DNA of 9,043 bases from an uncultured Collinsella sp. (GTDB lineage: Bacteria > Actinomycetota > Coriobacteriia > Coriobacteriales > Coriobacteriaceae), in contig CAJLAN010000055.1 of NCBI GenBank assembly GCA_905204635.1, positions 1 through 9,043 on the forward strand, read 5' to 3'. The notes beneath the pieces are model-generated. The model was not told the DNA's origin and did no database searches. It worked only from the letters and a program-made list of their open reading frames with translations. Within the stretch, counting starts at the first letter, position 1. Every line of letters starts with the position of its first letter. A program made the translations under genes and the position numbers. Below, one piece after another: positions 1 to 6,551 of this stretch.

Positions 1-551
1 GCAGAGCCGTTGGCGCAGTCGATACCGATCTTGACGCCCTGCAGCGAAAAGTTCGCACTTGCAATGAGCGAAGCAATGTAGCGGTTGCGGCCCTGCATGT
101 AGTCCACCGTGGCACCGATGTGGTTGCCCGTGGCCAACGGAACTTCGCTCTTGCCATCGATGTAGTCCTCGATGAGCTCCAGTACGTCCTCATCCATCTT
201 AAAACCGTCGCTATTGACGAGCTTAATGCCGTTATCGCAAAACGGGTTGTGGCTCGCGCTGATCATGATGCCGCAATCGAAGCAGCCCTCCACGGTCTGA
301 TGTGCCACGCCCGGCGTCGGGATCACGTGCAGCATATAGGCGTCCGCACCGCTCGCGACCAGACCGCTCACCAGCGCCGCCTCGAACATATAACTCGAGC
401 GACGTGTGTCCTTGCCCACGATGACGCGCGCCTTGCGCTCGCGGTTGGCGCCGTAATACCAGCCCACAAAACGGCCAATCTTATAAGCGTGCTCTACCGT
501 CAGCCCAACGTTGGCCTCACCGCGAAAGCCGTCGGTGCCAAAGTACTTCAT
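1..551 (-). CDS. glmM: Phosphoglucosamine mutase, N-terminal part (cut by window edge)
   Basis: This cytosolic enzyme interconverts glucosamine-6-phosphate and glucosamine-1-phosphate, feeding UDP-GlcNAc synthesis for peptidoglycan. The 183 visible residues begin MKYFGTDGFRGEAN, the classic GlmM start. They contain the active-site loop SASHNP at residues 98-103, where Ser100 is the expected phosphoserine. The family is about 445-450 residues, so roughly 60 percent, including the metal-binding DxDxD loop and the sugar-binding C-terminal domain, lies beyond base 1. The ATG at 551 is supported by AAGGAG at 557-562, 5 nt upstream. The gene follows the DUF4012 gene on the same strand, separated by a hairpin at 571-597. 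PGM/PMM relatives share the SASHNP loop, but the FGTDGFRG start favours GlmM. Confidence 0.93.
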   Translation of the reverse strand, partial: MKYFGTDGFRGEANVGLTVEHAYKIGRFVGWYYGANRERKARVIVGKDTRRSSYMFEAALVSGLVASGADAYMLHVIPTPGVAHQTVEGCFDCGIMISASHNPFCDNGIKLVNSDGFKMDEDVLELIEDYIDGKSEVPLATGNHIGATVDYMQGRNRYIASLIASANFSLQGVKIGIDCANGS

Positions 552-570
552 GCGCTCTCCTTACAAAATA

Positions 571-597
571 GGGGCGGACAGATTGCCTGTCCGCCCC
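571..597 (-). terminator. Perfect 11-bp stem hairpin between the DUF4012 gene and glmM
   Basis: GGGGCGGACAG (571-581) and CTGTCCGCCCC (587-597) form an uninterrupted 11-bp stem around a 5-nt loop. On the minus strand the stem is followed by TATTTTG, a short U-rich tract, so it fits a Rho-independent terminator for the DUF4012 gene. It lies only about 20 nt upstream of the glmM start and ends just before its Shine-Dalgarno. It could therefore also sit in the glmM leader and act as partial read-through or attenuation. The U-tract is interrupted, which would make termination incomplete. Confidence 0.7.
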
Positions 598-610
598 AAA
601 ATGGTACTCG

Positions 611-616
611 ATTATC
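611..616 (-). promoter_or_regulatory. Possible -10 box for glmM
   Basis: Read on the minus strand, GATAAT occurs between the DUF4012 stop and the hairpin and matches TATAAT at five of six positions. There is no convincing -35 at 16-18 nt upstream, and TG lies two bases, not one, before the hexamer. If used, it would place the 571-597 hairpin inside the glmM 5' leader. It is listed because glmM needs its own promoter if the hairpin terminates efficiently. Confidence 0.25.
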
Positions 617-634
617 TGCACTACCAGAAAAACC

Positions 635-2947
635 CTACGCCGACGCGCTGTCGCGAGCCGCCTGGCATGTAGGAGTCTGACGCAGCGTAAGCGGCTTGTC
701 CCCCGCCTCGGCCGACGTGGTCAGCGTATACGTGATCGTCGTCGTCTCGCCAGCATGCAGGTCAACGGTGCCCGAATAGAAGGGGATTCCATGCCACGTA
801 GCGGCGCCAAGACCAAACTGTGTGCCCTCAACCGTAAGGTCACTGATGTTGCCGCCCGTCGGGGCAAACAACGAGACATTCAGGCGTTCGTCGTCACGCG
901 CGGCATCGGGTGCGCTCGCCGCAACGTAGTCGGGCAGCTTGCCTGCCTCCTCCTGCGTCATGATGTTCGTCAGAGTAACGGTGATGCGATACGAGCACGT
1001 GCCGTCGCCGTTCTTGATGCCCTGGCCGATCTGCGTGTCGGCGTTCAGATACCAGTCGAGCTTGGAGAAGCTCAGGTTGTTAAAGTAAACGCCGGCAACA
1101 GGATCGGCACTCGGGTCATCCGGATCGGGCAGCGAAGCGTCAATGCCCGTCTCTTTGATGGCACTCTGCTCATCATCGTTTCTCATCCACGCGATCAGGC
1201 GGCCCTCTTCGGCACCGCGCTCAACGGCGCTGACAAGCTTCGTAACATCGACATCGCCGATACCGCCAAGGATCTTGTCGAAGGCAGCGCTGGCGACGGA
1301 TGCAAAGATGCCGTCAGGCTCCTCGACCGGATAGTTCCAGTACACATCGTGCATGAGGACCTTTGCGGCGTTGGTGCCGTCGACAACCGTTCCGTCGGGC
1401 AGTGACACGTTACCGACCAGGCCCAGCAGATACTGCAGGAACACCGGGTCGATACCGATGACGCCATCAACGTCCTGTCCATACTGGGACTTCCACAGCG
1501 CGGCGACACGCTGCGAGTTGCGGGGCCAATCAGGCGAATAGGTATTGCCCGAGTTGTACAGGTTACTGTGGTTGCCGAACAGCGCCTCATCCTCTTCGTC
1601 GACGCTCTCGACTGCCTCATCCTCGCTGAGTCCAATGCGGGGAACAAACTCGCCAATCGACATCTGGCCGTCAGTGACCGAAATCAGGCCCTGCGAACCG
1701 CCAAAGCCGCCGCAAGCACGAATCTCGACGTTGTTCATGGCGTACATAAGGTAGTTGCGCGTCTGGCCGTTGGCGCCGAGCATCTGGGGAAGGACGGGGG
1801 CGACCTTCTCCGCCGCGTCAACCGCACCGTTGAGGGTGGCAAAGCCGTCCTTGGCCTTATCGACCAGCTCGGTCACCTGGGAAATATGAGTATCGCCAAT
1901 GCCCTGGACCTTCTCGTTGGCGCTCTTGAACACCTTCGAGCTGCTGGAAAGCGAATCGGCGACCGCCTGCAGCGCGGACACGTTAATCATGCCGTCCTGG
2001 AACAGCTTGCCGGGCGTAGCCTGCGAGAGGTTGTCGGCCATGGGAACCAGCGCATTGCTCGAGACATCGGACAGGGCGTCAATCATGGTGCGGGCCGCAT
2101 TGATATCGCTGCCATACACCGGGATAAACGAAGCCGCCGCCCACAGCGGGCTCGAGGTCTCCGCCTTCATGCTGTTACAGAGCTCATCGATCTTCTTCGC
2201 GTCGTCAGGCAGCGTCGAAAAATCGCCCGACGTGACCTTATCCTTAAGGCCACCGACGATCTCGACAGCCTCCTTCGCTTCGCTCTTTACGGTCTTTGCC
2301 GAGTTAAGCAGCATAAAGCCGCTTGCGCCAAGCACAACGAGAAGCACCGCGACTACAGCGGCAATAACGGCGCCGGTGTGACGCTTTTTGCGCTCGCCCT
2401 TGCGATGGCGATGACGGACCAGACCGTCAGAGGTCGAACTCGACGAAGCATCGCCACCGTAGTTCAAGCCAAAATCGTAATAATCTTCCTTGGAACCCGA
2501 GCCCGCAAACTCGGCACCGCTATCATCCAGGCGGGCGAACGTGCCAGTCTCGGAGGCGCCGGTGTAAATCGTGCCAAGGTTACCCGTAAGCCCCGCGCCA
2601 CCGGCAGAGGGAGTATTGTTGGCGGCCTTGTCGGCATTAACGTTGCCGGCGGCATTCGCGGCGTTGGCAGCACCTGCGTTGTTCGCGGGTACCGAAGGAG
2701 CCCCGCTCGGCTGCGACGTGGAGGTTGCACCGCCCGCAAAGACATTCCCTCTTGCACGGCCGGTCTTTTTTGCCTTTTGAGACTGCTCGTACAGAGCGGT
2801 AAACATCGCTGTCTCGCCCGGGGACACGCGCTTACCGGAACCGCCCTGTCCAGCGCCGCCCGGCGTGCCGGCCTTACCAGCCCCGTTCGGACGCGGCGGA
2901 ACTGCAGGACGGCCGCTATCGCTGCCCTTAAAGTGATTACCAGCCAT
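635..2947 (-). CDS. DUF4012 domain protein, single-pass membrane, 770 aa
   Basis: This protein belongs to the DUF4012 family of envelope-associated proteins in Actinobacteria and other Gram-positives; its biochemical role is unknown. With the ATG at 2947, residues 1-180 are low-complexity, rich in Gly, Ala, Asn and Ser, and probably disordered in the cytoplasm. A polybasic run (RHRHRKGERKKRH, about 178-190) follows, then one hydrophobic helix (about 192-214), giving a large extracellular C-terminal part. The family core includes NYLMYAMNNVEIRACGGFGG (about 398-417) and VDGVIGIDPVFL (about 493-504). ATG 2947 is preceded by GAGG (2956-2959) at 8-nt spacing. A TTG at 2974 in the same frame would add nine residues but lacks as good a site. 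It is followed by a hairpin and then glmM. An envelope or cell-wall polymer role is inference from topology and family distribution. Confidence 0.88.
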   Translation of the reverse strand: MAGNHFKGSDSGRPAVPPRPNGAGKAGTPGGAGQGGSGKRVSPGETAMFTALYEQSQKAKKTGRARGNVFAGGATSTSQPSGAPSVPANNAGAANAANAAGNVNADKAANNTPSAGGAGLTGNLGTIYTGASETGTFARLDDSGAEFAGSGSKEDYYDFGLNYGGDASSSSTSDGLVRHRHRKGERKKRHTGAVIAAVVAVLLVVLGASGFMLLNSAKTVKSEAKEAVEIVGGLKDKVTSGDFSTLPDDAKKIDELCNSMKAETSSPLWAAASFIPVYGSDINAARTMIDALSDVSSNALVPMADNLSQATPGKLFQDGMINVSALQAVADSLSSSSKVFKSANEKVQGIGDTHISQVTELVDKAKDGFATLNGAVDAAEKVAPVLPQMLGANGQTRNYLMYAMNNVEIRACGGFGGSQGLISVTDGQMSIGEFVPRIGLSEDEAVESVDEEDEALFGNHSNLYNSGNTYSPDWPRNSQRVAALWKSQYGQDVDGVIGIDPVFLQYLLGLVGNVSLPDGTVVDGTNAAKVLMHDVYWNYPVEEPDGIFASVASAAFDKILGGIGDVDVTKLVSAVERGAEEGRLIAWMRNDDEQSAIKETGIDASLPDPDDPSADPVAGVYFNNLSFSKLDWYLNADTQIGQGIKNGDGTCSYRITVTLTNIMTQEEAGKLPDYVAASAPDAARDDERLNVSLFAPTGGNISDLTVEGTQFGLGAATWHGIPFYSGTVDLHAGETTTITYTLTTSAEAGDKPLTLRQTPTCQAARDSASA

Positions 2948-3096
2948 AAAGAAATCCTCGCAATTGAGTCGCAATGAAAAAGTCCATAACGTTACTAGTT
3001 TATGGCATTTTGAGCATCGACAGCTAAACTCCAGACACGGACATCAATTGGCGAAAATGCGGCACAACACCTTTTCCGTCTTGGCAGCGGCGCCAG

Positions 3097-4119
3097 CTAC
3101 ACCGTGAGGAACATCATCACGATGATCATGGCAAAGCCGATAAGGTCGGTCGGCAAAAACACCGTGCCCAGCATAACGGCGCTGGTAATGGTTGCCGAGA
3201 CCGGCTCCGCAGTTCCGATAAGACTCGCACGTACAGAACCGATATCCTTGACGCCCTGCATATAGAGCATATACGCCAGGAAAGAGCCTACGATCACAAA
3301 CACCGCGAGCGCTTCGACGCCGGCAGCATCGAGGGCCGGCATATGAGCCCACGGCTGCACAAAGACGCTCGAAACGGCACCCGCCGTAAGCATAGCTGAG
3401 CCCGTAACAATAGGGCTGCCGTATTCGGACAGAATCTTGGCGGGAATCACCGCCATACAGGTGGCGCTGACCGCACACATAAGGCCTGCGACCAGGCCAA
3501 GCGGCGATATGCTCAGGCTGGTCGGGTCGCCGCCGGTAGCGATTAAAAAGGTGCCGCCTAGGGCCAACCCAATGCCAACGGCCTCACGCACGCGAGGCAT
3601 GCGATGGTCGACCACGCAGGTGTAGCCCATAATGATGACCAGTTGCAGGCACTGGAGCACCGTCGCAGTTCCGGCGTTGGTCAGGCGCACGGCCGAAAGA
3701 TAGCAAAACTGGTTGAACAGCAGGCCAAAGGCGGTAAAGAGCAACAGCTGCTTGCGGTCGGCGGGCGTGGTCCAGAGTTTAACCAGACGCTCGCGATCGC
3801 GCGTGACCACCACGGCCATAAAGAGCAGACCGGCGAGAATCTGGCGCACACTCATAAGCCACAGGGTATCAACGTGATAGGTATCGAACAGGAAGCTCGC
3901 GCTGGTGCCCGAGAAGCCCCAAAACGAACCGCCCACCAGCGTAGCCAAGACGCCCAATGCCATCTTGCGCGACGACGCATCGTTGAGGCGATCGCGCCAT
4001 GCACGGCGGGTGCTGCGACTGAGCTCGTCGGTGCCCTCGGGCACATCAATGTTCGATATATCGGTCATCGGCACCGAAGCCCCTGCGCCTTCGACCTGCT
4101 CGACACACTCTTTGCTCAT
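3097..4119 (-). CDS. DMT-superfamily EamA-type transporter, 340 aa
   Basis: This is a polytopic inner-membrane transporter of the drug/metabolite family, with two EamA repeats of about five helices each; the substrate cannot be read from sequence. A hydrophilic N-terminal tail of about 50 residues precedes the first repeat, making it longer than the usual ~300 aa. Repeat 1 starts near residue 55 with GGSFWGFSGT, followed by the typical VRQILAGLLFM (about 91-101). Repeat 2 ends with IGTAEPVSATITSAVMLGTV (about 301-320), matching the family's EP-containing last-helix pair, then LIGFAMIIVMMF. The otherwise common Glu of 'LGE' is Thr here. ATG 4119 has a purine-rich GGGGGAG upstream with about 4-nt spacing. 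The gene ends about 150 bp before the DUF4012 start. The gap holds no clear hairpin terminator, so co-transcription is possible. Confidence 0.9.
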   Translation of the reverse strand: MSKECVEQVEGAGASVPMTDISNIDVPEGTDELSRSTRRAWRDRLNDASSRKMALGVLATLVGGSFWGFSGTSASFLFDTYHVDTLWLMSVRQILAGLLFMAVVVTRDRERLVKLWTTPADRKQLLLFTAFGLLFNQFCYLSAVRLTNAGTATVLQCLQLVIIMGYTCVVDHRMPRVREAVGIGLALGGTFLIATGGDPTSLSISPLGLVAGLMCAVSATCMAVIPAKILSEYGSPIVTGSAMLTAGAVSSVFVQPWAHMPALDAAGVEALAVFVIVGSFLAYMLYMQGVKDIGSVRASLIGTAEPVSATITSAVMLGTVFLPTDLIGFAMIIVMMFLTV

Positions 4120-4334
4120 TCCACTCCCCCGAAACAGCCTGGAAACAATTCGGCTTACCTTACCACGGCGAAGGCATCAGCTAGAGGCTTGTCCGCTTAT
4201 CGGTAGGACAATTCCGCAGGCGTCTTTCCATAGCTCGATACCGCAATGGCCTTGCATTATGCGACAGCCAAATCGCGGCAGCAGGCTCTTTTGAAATGGA
4301 TATAACAAAGCCCCCGAATTCCACAATGTAAGCG

Positions 4335-4379
4335 ATTTTTAAAAATGTTCTTGCCACCGAGTTCAGGCTCCGTTATATT
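4335..4379 (+). promoter_or_regulatory. Promoter of tRNA-Val
   Basis: TTGCCA (4351-4356) and TATATT (4374-4379) are separated by exactly 17 nt, a near-consensus sigma-70-type promoter. The -35 is preceded by the AT-only palindrome ATTTTTAAAAAT (4335-4346), which could serve as an UP element. Transcription should start near 4386, leaving a leader of about 23 nt before the tRNA. No other gene lies downstream in this direction before the tRNA. Confidence 0.8.
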
Positions 4380-4408
4380 ATCCCTTGCGCGCTTGCGCAC
4401 CCTTGATC

Positions 4409-4483
4409 GGGCGTTTAGCTCAGGGGGAGAGCGCTTCCCTGACACGGAAGAGGTCAGAAGTTCAAATCTTCTAACGCCCACCA
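4409..4483 (+). tRNA. tRNA-Val(GAC)
   Basis: A full cloverleaf can be drawn. The acceptor arms are GGGCGTT / AACGCCC. The D-stem is GCTC/GAGC, and the anticodon stem CTTCC/GGAAG closes the loop CTGACAC with anticodon GAC. The variable loop is AGGTC, and the T-stem AGAAG/CTTCT closes TTCAAAT. The discriminator is A at 4480, and CCA is encoded at 4481-4483. Anticodon GAC reads valine codons GUC and GUU. The 3' half is a common target for tyrosine recombinases, and the IS fragment and other debris begin about 80 bp downstream. Confidence 0.95.
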
Positions 4484-4490
4484 AATGTTC

Positions 4491-4529
4491 AACCGGTCTA
4501 CCTGCGGAAATGCGGTAGACCGGTTTCTT
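4491..4529 (+). terminator. Terminator of tRNA-Val
   Basis: AACCGGTCTACC (4491-4502) and GGTAGACCGGTT (4514-4525) form a perfect 12-bp stem. The 11-nt loop can pair GC/GC internally. The stem is followed by TCTTGTATAT, a U-containing tail. The hairpin begins 7 nt after the encoded CCA, as expected for the 3' end of a single tRNA transcription unit. Confidence 0.75.
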
Positions 4530-4540
4530 GTATATAGCGC

Positions 4541-4562
4541 TGTATCCCAAATGTATCCCAAA
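4541..4562. repeat. Tandem direct repeat, 2 x 11 bp (TGTATCCCAAA)
   Basis: TGTATCCCAAA occurs twice head to tail without a spacer (4541-4551 and 4552-4562). It begins 58 bp after the tRNA-Val 3' end and ends exactly where the truncated istB frame begins. Two short direct repeats close to a tRNA 3' end resemble arm-type binding sites of a tyrosine recombinase. That reading is inference, and no integrase gene is present in this window. Confidence 0.6.
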
Positions 4563-4885
4563 AGGCGGCGCGCGAGCACTCGCTGGAGGCGGCGATGAGG
4601 GACATCGCCAGAAACGACCTGGTCATCCTGGACGAGTTCGGCTACGTGCCGCTGGACCTCGACAGCGCGAGGCTGCTGTTCCAGGGGGTGTCGGACTGCT
4701 ACGAGAGGCACAGCCTGGTCATCACCACAAACATTGAGTTCAGCAAGTGGGGCACGGTCCTGGGGGACGACAAGATGGCGGCGGCGATGATCGACCGCAT
4801 CGTCCACCACGGCCGCCTGGTCGAGTTCACCGGCGCGAGTCACCGTATGGAGGCGACGCTCATGCTCGGCAAGGCGGTGGGATAG
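4563..4885 (+). pseudogene. istB: IS21-family helper ATPase IstB, C-terminal fragment
   Basis: The open frame can be read from about 4565 (AREHSLEAAM...) to TAG at 4883-4885. It gives roughly 105 residues of the C-terminal half of IstB, the AAA+ ATPase that assists the IS21 transposase IstA. Visible hallmarks are the Walker B region LVILDEFGYVPLD, then LLFQGVSDCYERHSLVITTN with the sensor-1 Asn. FSKWGTVLGDDKMAAAMIDR with its arginine and IVHHGRLVEF follow. The family is about 240-260 aa. The N-terminal part with Walker A is absent and no istA is present, so the fragment cannot transpose on its own. An ATG at 4595 exists but is internal to the family alignment. Upstream coding-like sequence stops abruptly at the tandem repeat ending at 4562. 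Its GC content is higher than that of the defence genes (39 of 60 bases G/C at 4621-4680, hand count). Confidence 0.88.
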
Positions 4886-4954
4886 GTTAACGCGGCGTGT
4901 TTGCCAAAGTGCTCAATTTGGTCGCGCCACAATGTTCAGCTTGTCGTCGACACA
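4886..4954 (+). mobile_element. Probable right end of the truncated IS21-type element
   Basis: This stretch follows the istB stop and contains TTTGCCAAAGTGCTCAATTTGG and related non-coding sequence, ending in GTCGACACA near 4954. IS21 elements usually end in TGT...ACA shortly after istB, so the ACA at 4952-4954 is a reasonable boundary. The left IS end is missing from the window, so the inverted repeat cannot be confirmed by pairing. Confidence 0.4.
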
Positions 4955-5016
4955 AACAGCGGCTCCCGCGTTTGGCAGCCCCGTGGTCCCAGCGGGCGCG
5001 GGGAGACCGAGAAGAG

Positions 5017-5263
5017 TCAGGGCTCCGCCTCCTTGAGCGCGCCCACGTCGCCCCCGTGTTCGTCGAGAAGGGCACGCGCGGCCTTGACGCTCCGCGCCCC
5101 AGCGAGCCTGAGCTCAGTACTCCACGCACTCGTCGGCTGCTGCGCCCTCCACCGCTTCGATCCCCGAGCGAAGGGCGTCCGCCACCTCTGCCGACCTCGC
5201 GTCCTCTTGCCCTTCCGCGAGCTCGACCTTCGCCGCCTCGTCGCCATGAGTCTCACCGTCCAT
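5017..5263 (-). pseudogene. Small unrecognised ORF, apparently frameshifted
   Basis: ATG at 5263 is preceded by AGGA about 3-5 nt upstream. It opens a 49-codon frame (MDGETHGDEAAKVELAEGQE...ECVEY) ending in TGA at 5114-5116. A second frame overlaps this end and continues from about 5115 to TGA at 5017 (ELRLAGARSVKAARALLDEH...KEAEP). Both frames have mostly G or C at third codon positions and read as acidic helical protein, as if one ORF of about 80 residues had suffered a single-base frameshift. I do not recognise the family. The sequence is very GC-rich, unlike the DUF262 gene to its right. It could instead be an intact 49-aa gene, or non-coding debris. Confidence 0.3.
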
Positions 5264-5362
5264 GTATCCTGCTTTCAAATCGCGGCAGGCACAACAAGGC
5301 GCCCGCCCAGTTACTCGATACGAGCAGCCTAGACGGGCGTCACAAAGTGGCAGAGGGGCACG

Positions 5363-5398
5363 ACTCTAATGCCAGGCATCTGCTGGTATCATTAGAGT
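5363..5398. promoter_or_regulatory. 36-nt hairpin/cruciform upstream of the DUF262 gene
   Basis: ACTCTAATG (5363-5371) pairs with CATTAGAGT (5390-5398). Inside it, CCAG (5372-5375) pairs with CTGG (5383-5386) around a 7-nt loop, with TAT bulged on the right side. There is no U-run on either strand, so it is not a standard terminator. It lies 90 bp upstream of the DUF262 start, where an operator or structured leader controlling the DUF262-HEPN pair could sit. A recombination-site role is the alternative. Confidence 0.5.
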
Positions 5399-5487
5399 GC
5401 AGCATTGGTTATGGGAGAGGGCTTCACATCCCACAGCCAGTCAGACCTAAGTTGGCTTCGTCCTGCTATAGATTGAGGTGAAGGCGA

Positions 5488-6546
5488 TTGACTGATCAAC
5501 AAAGTGAGACGATCGAGATTTCCGAACAGATTCGCGACAAGAAAAAGGATGTGCGATTCAGCACTCGCGAATACGTTGCGGAATACCTCATCAATAAGTT
5601 CAATGCTGATGCATTCTACATTCCGCTTGACTATCAACGGAACTTCGTCTGGACAGACGTTGACTGCAGCTACTTTATTGAGTCTGTGCTAATTGGCCTG
5701 CCCATTCCCTACATGTTCTTTGCCGATGCTGAAGATGGCAGAACGGAAATCGTTGATGGAGCGCAAAGGATGAACGCCTTGGTGAACTTTGCCAGAGGCG
5801 ATTTAACCTTGTGCAATCTAGACATCCTTACATCTGTCAACGGAAAGACCTATTCAGAACTTCCCATAGAAGTACAAAGAAGATTCGATAACGCGAGCTT
5901 TCGAGTGGTTTACCTTGAGGAAGGGACCACCTTTGACGTCCGACAGGAGATTTTTCGTCGTATCAATTCATCGGGCAAGCAGCTCAAATCGCAAGAAATT
6001 CGCCGTGGCTCCATGGGCGGCGATTTTACAAAACTAGTAAGCGAGCTCTCCAAAGATCCGCTCTTTATAAAACTTGCCCCGTTAAGCGAGACGGCGCGCA
6101 AACACTACGATGACATGGAACTTGTCACTCGTTTCTTCGCCTATGCAGACGGCTACCCAGATTTCGAGGGTTACAAAGACCGCGTTGCTAGTTACCTGGA
6201 TGAATACACGAATCGCATGAACATCGAGCTTGCCGAGTCACCTGACAAGCGCAATGAACTCGTCGCTCGCTTCAAAGAAATGTTGGAATACGTTGAGAAG
6301 TGCTTGGGAGACAGGGGTTTCAAAAAGACACCGACAGGAAAAACGACTCCTCATGCGCGTTTCGAAGCTATTGCGGTCGGCGTTGCCGTGGCGTTGTCGG
6401 AGGACAAGGACCTTTCGCGCAAAGACATGTCTTGGGTTGATTGCGAAGAGTTCCAGACCCTTGTGCGGTCAGACTCGGCAAACGTAAAGGCCAAGTTGAA
6501 AGCTCGCATTGATTTCGTTGCCAACAAGCTGAAGGCGGAGCGGTAA
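5488..6546 (+). CDS. DUF262-domain protein (GmrS/SspE N-terminal-like), 352 aa
   Basis: DUF262 is a ParB/sulfiredoxin-like nucleotide-binding fold found in type IV restriction (GmrSD, BrxU) and in the phosphorothioate-sensing effector SspE. Family marks visible here are LDYQRNFVW (48-56), FIESVLIGLPIP (63-74) and the signature IVDGAQRMNAL (88-98). EIFRRINSSGKQLKSQEIRR (154-173) follows. The usual DGQQR motif is DGAQR here. The C-terminal ~100 residues (including TTPHARFEAIAVGVAV, 286-301) are helical. They show no HNH/DUF1524 nuclease motif, so a partner must supply catalysis. The start is TTG at 5488 with GAGGTG (5475-5480) 7 nt upstream. No in-frame ATG occurs until about residue 76, inside the conserved core. 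The gene ends 5 nt before the HEPN gene, so the two are almost certainly co-translated. GC is lower than the flanks (29 of 60 at 5701-5760). Confidence 0.9.
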   Translation: MTDQQSETIEISEQIRDKKKDVRFSTREYVAEYLINKFNADAFYIPLDYQRNFVWTDVDCSYFIESVLIGLPIPYMFFADAEDGRTEIVDGAQRMNALVNFARGDLTLCNLDILTSVNGKTYSELPIEVQRRFDNASFRVVYLEEGTTFDVRQEIFRRINSSGKQLKSQEIRRGSMGGDFTKLVSELSKDPLFIKLAPLSETARKHYDDMELVTRFFAYADGYPDFEGYKDRVASYLDEYTNRMNIELAESPDKRNELVARFKEMLEYVEKCLGDRGFKKTPTGKTTPHARFEAIAVGVAVALSEDKDLSRKDMSWVDCEEFQTLVRSDSANVKAKLKARIDFVANKLKAER

Positions 6547-6551
6547 ACCTT

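Larger units (their letters stand above)
4955..5487. other. Gene-poor junction between IS scar and defence genes
   Basis: No convincing intact gene lies here. The left part (to about 5263) is GC-rich (40 of 60 bases G/C at 5101-5160) and holds the broken small minus-strand ORF. Nested inverted repeats occur at 5300-5339 (CGCCCG/CGGGCG with inner CTCG/CGAG). From about 5340 base composition falls, and a long hairpin occurs at 5363-5398. The leader of the DUF262 gene follows. I could not place a clear -35/-10 pair for the DUF262 gene. TATAGA at 5467-5472 is too close to the start codon. Confidence 0.5.

Noticed and set aside
1568..2977. 469-codon plus-strand frame
   Set aside because: It is a shadow of the DUF4012 gene, Arg/Ala-rich with no recognisable domain, while the minus strand has a clear family match.
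3044..3478. 144-codon minus-strand frame overlapping the EamA 3' end
   Set aside because: It is out of frame with the transporter and rich in Cys, Arg and Gly. The in-frame EamA sequence continues to a natural end at 3097, so no frameshift is needed.
4189..4211. TTGTCC/GGACAA 6-bp inverted repeat upstream of the tRNA promoter
   Set aside because: The stem is short with an 11-nt loop and no U-tract, and no gene ends at this point. It is compatible with chance.
4257..4550. 97-codon minus-strand frame across the tRNA
   Set aside because: It is antisense to the tRNA-Val and its terminator and contains the kind of translation that reverse-strand tRNA genes give (e.g. VGVRRFELLTSSV). It is not a protein.
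4897..5481. 194-codon plus-strand frame rich in Pro, Arg and Ser
   Set aside because: Composition is typical of an antisense or non-coding GC-rich frame. It crosses the IS end, the broken small ORF and the hairpin, and no motif is visible.
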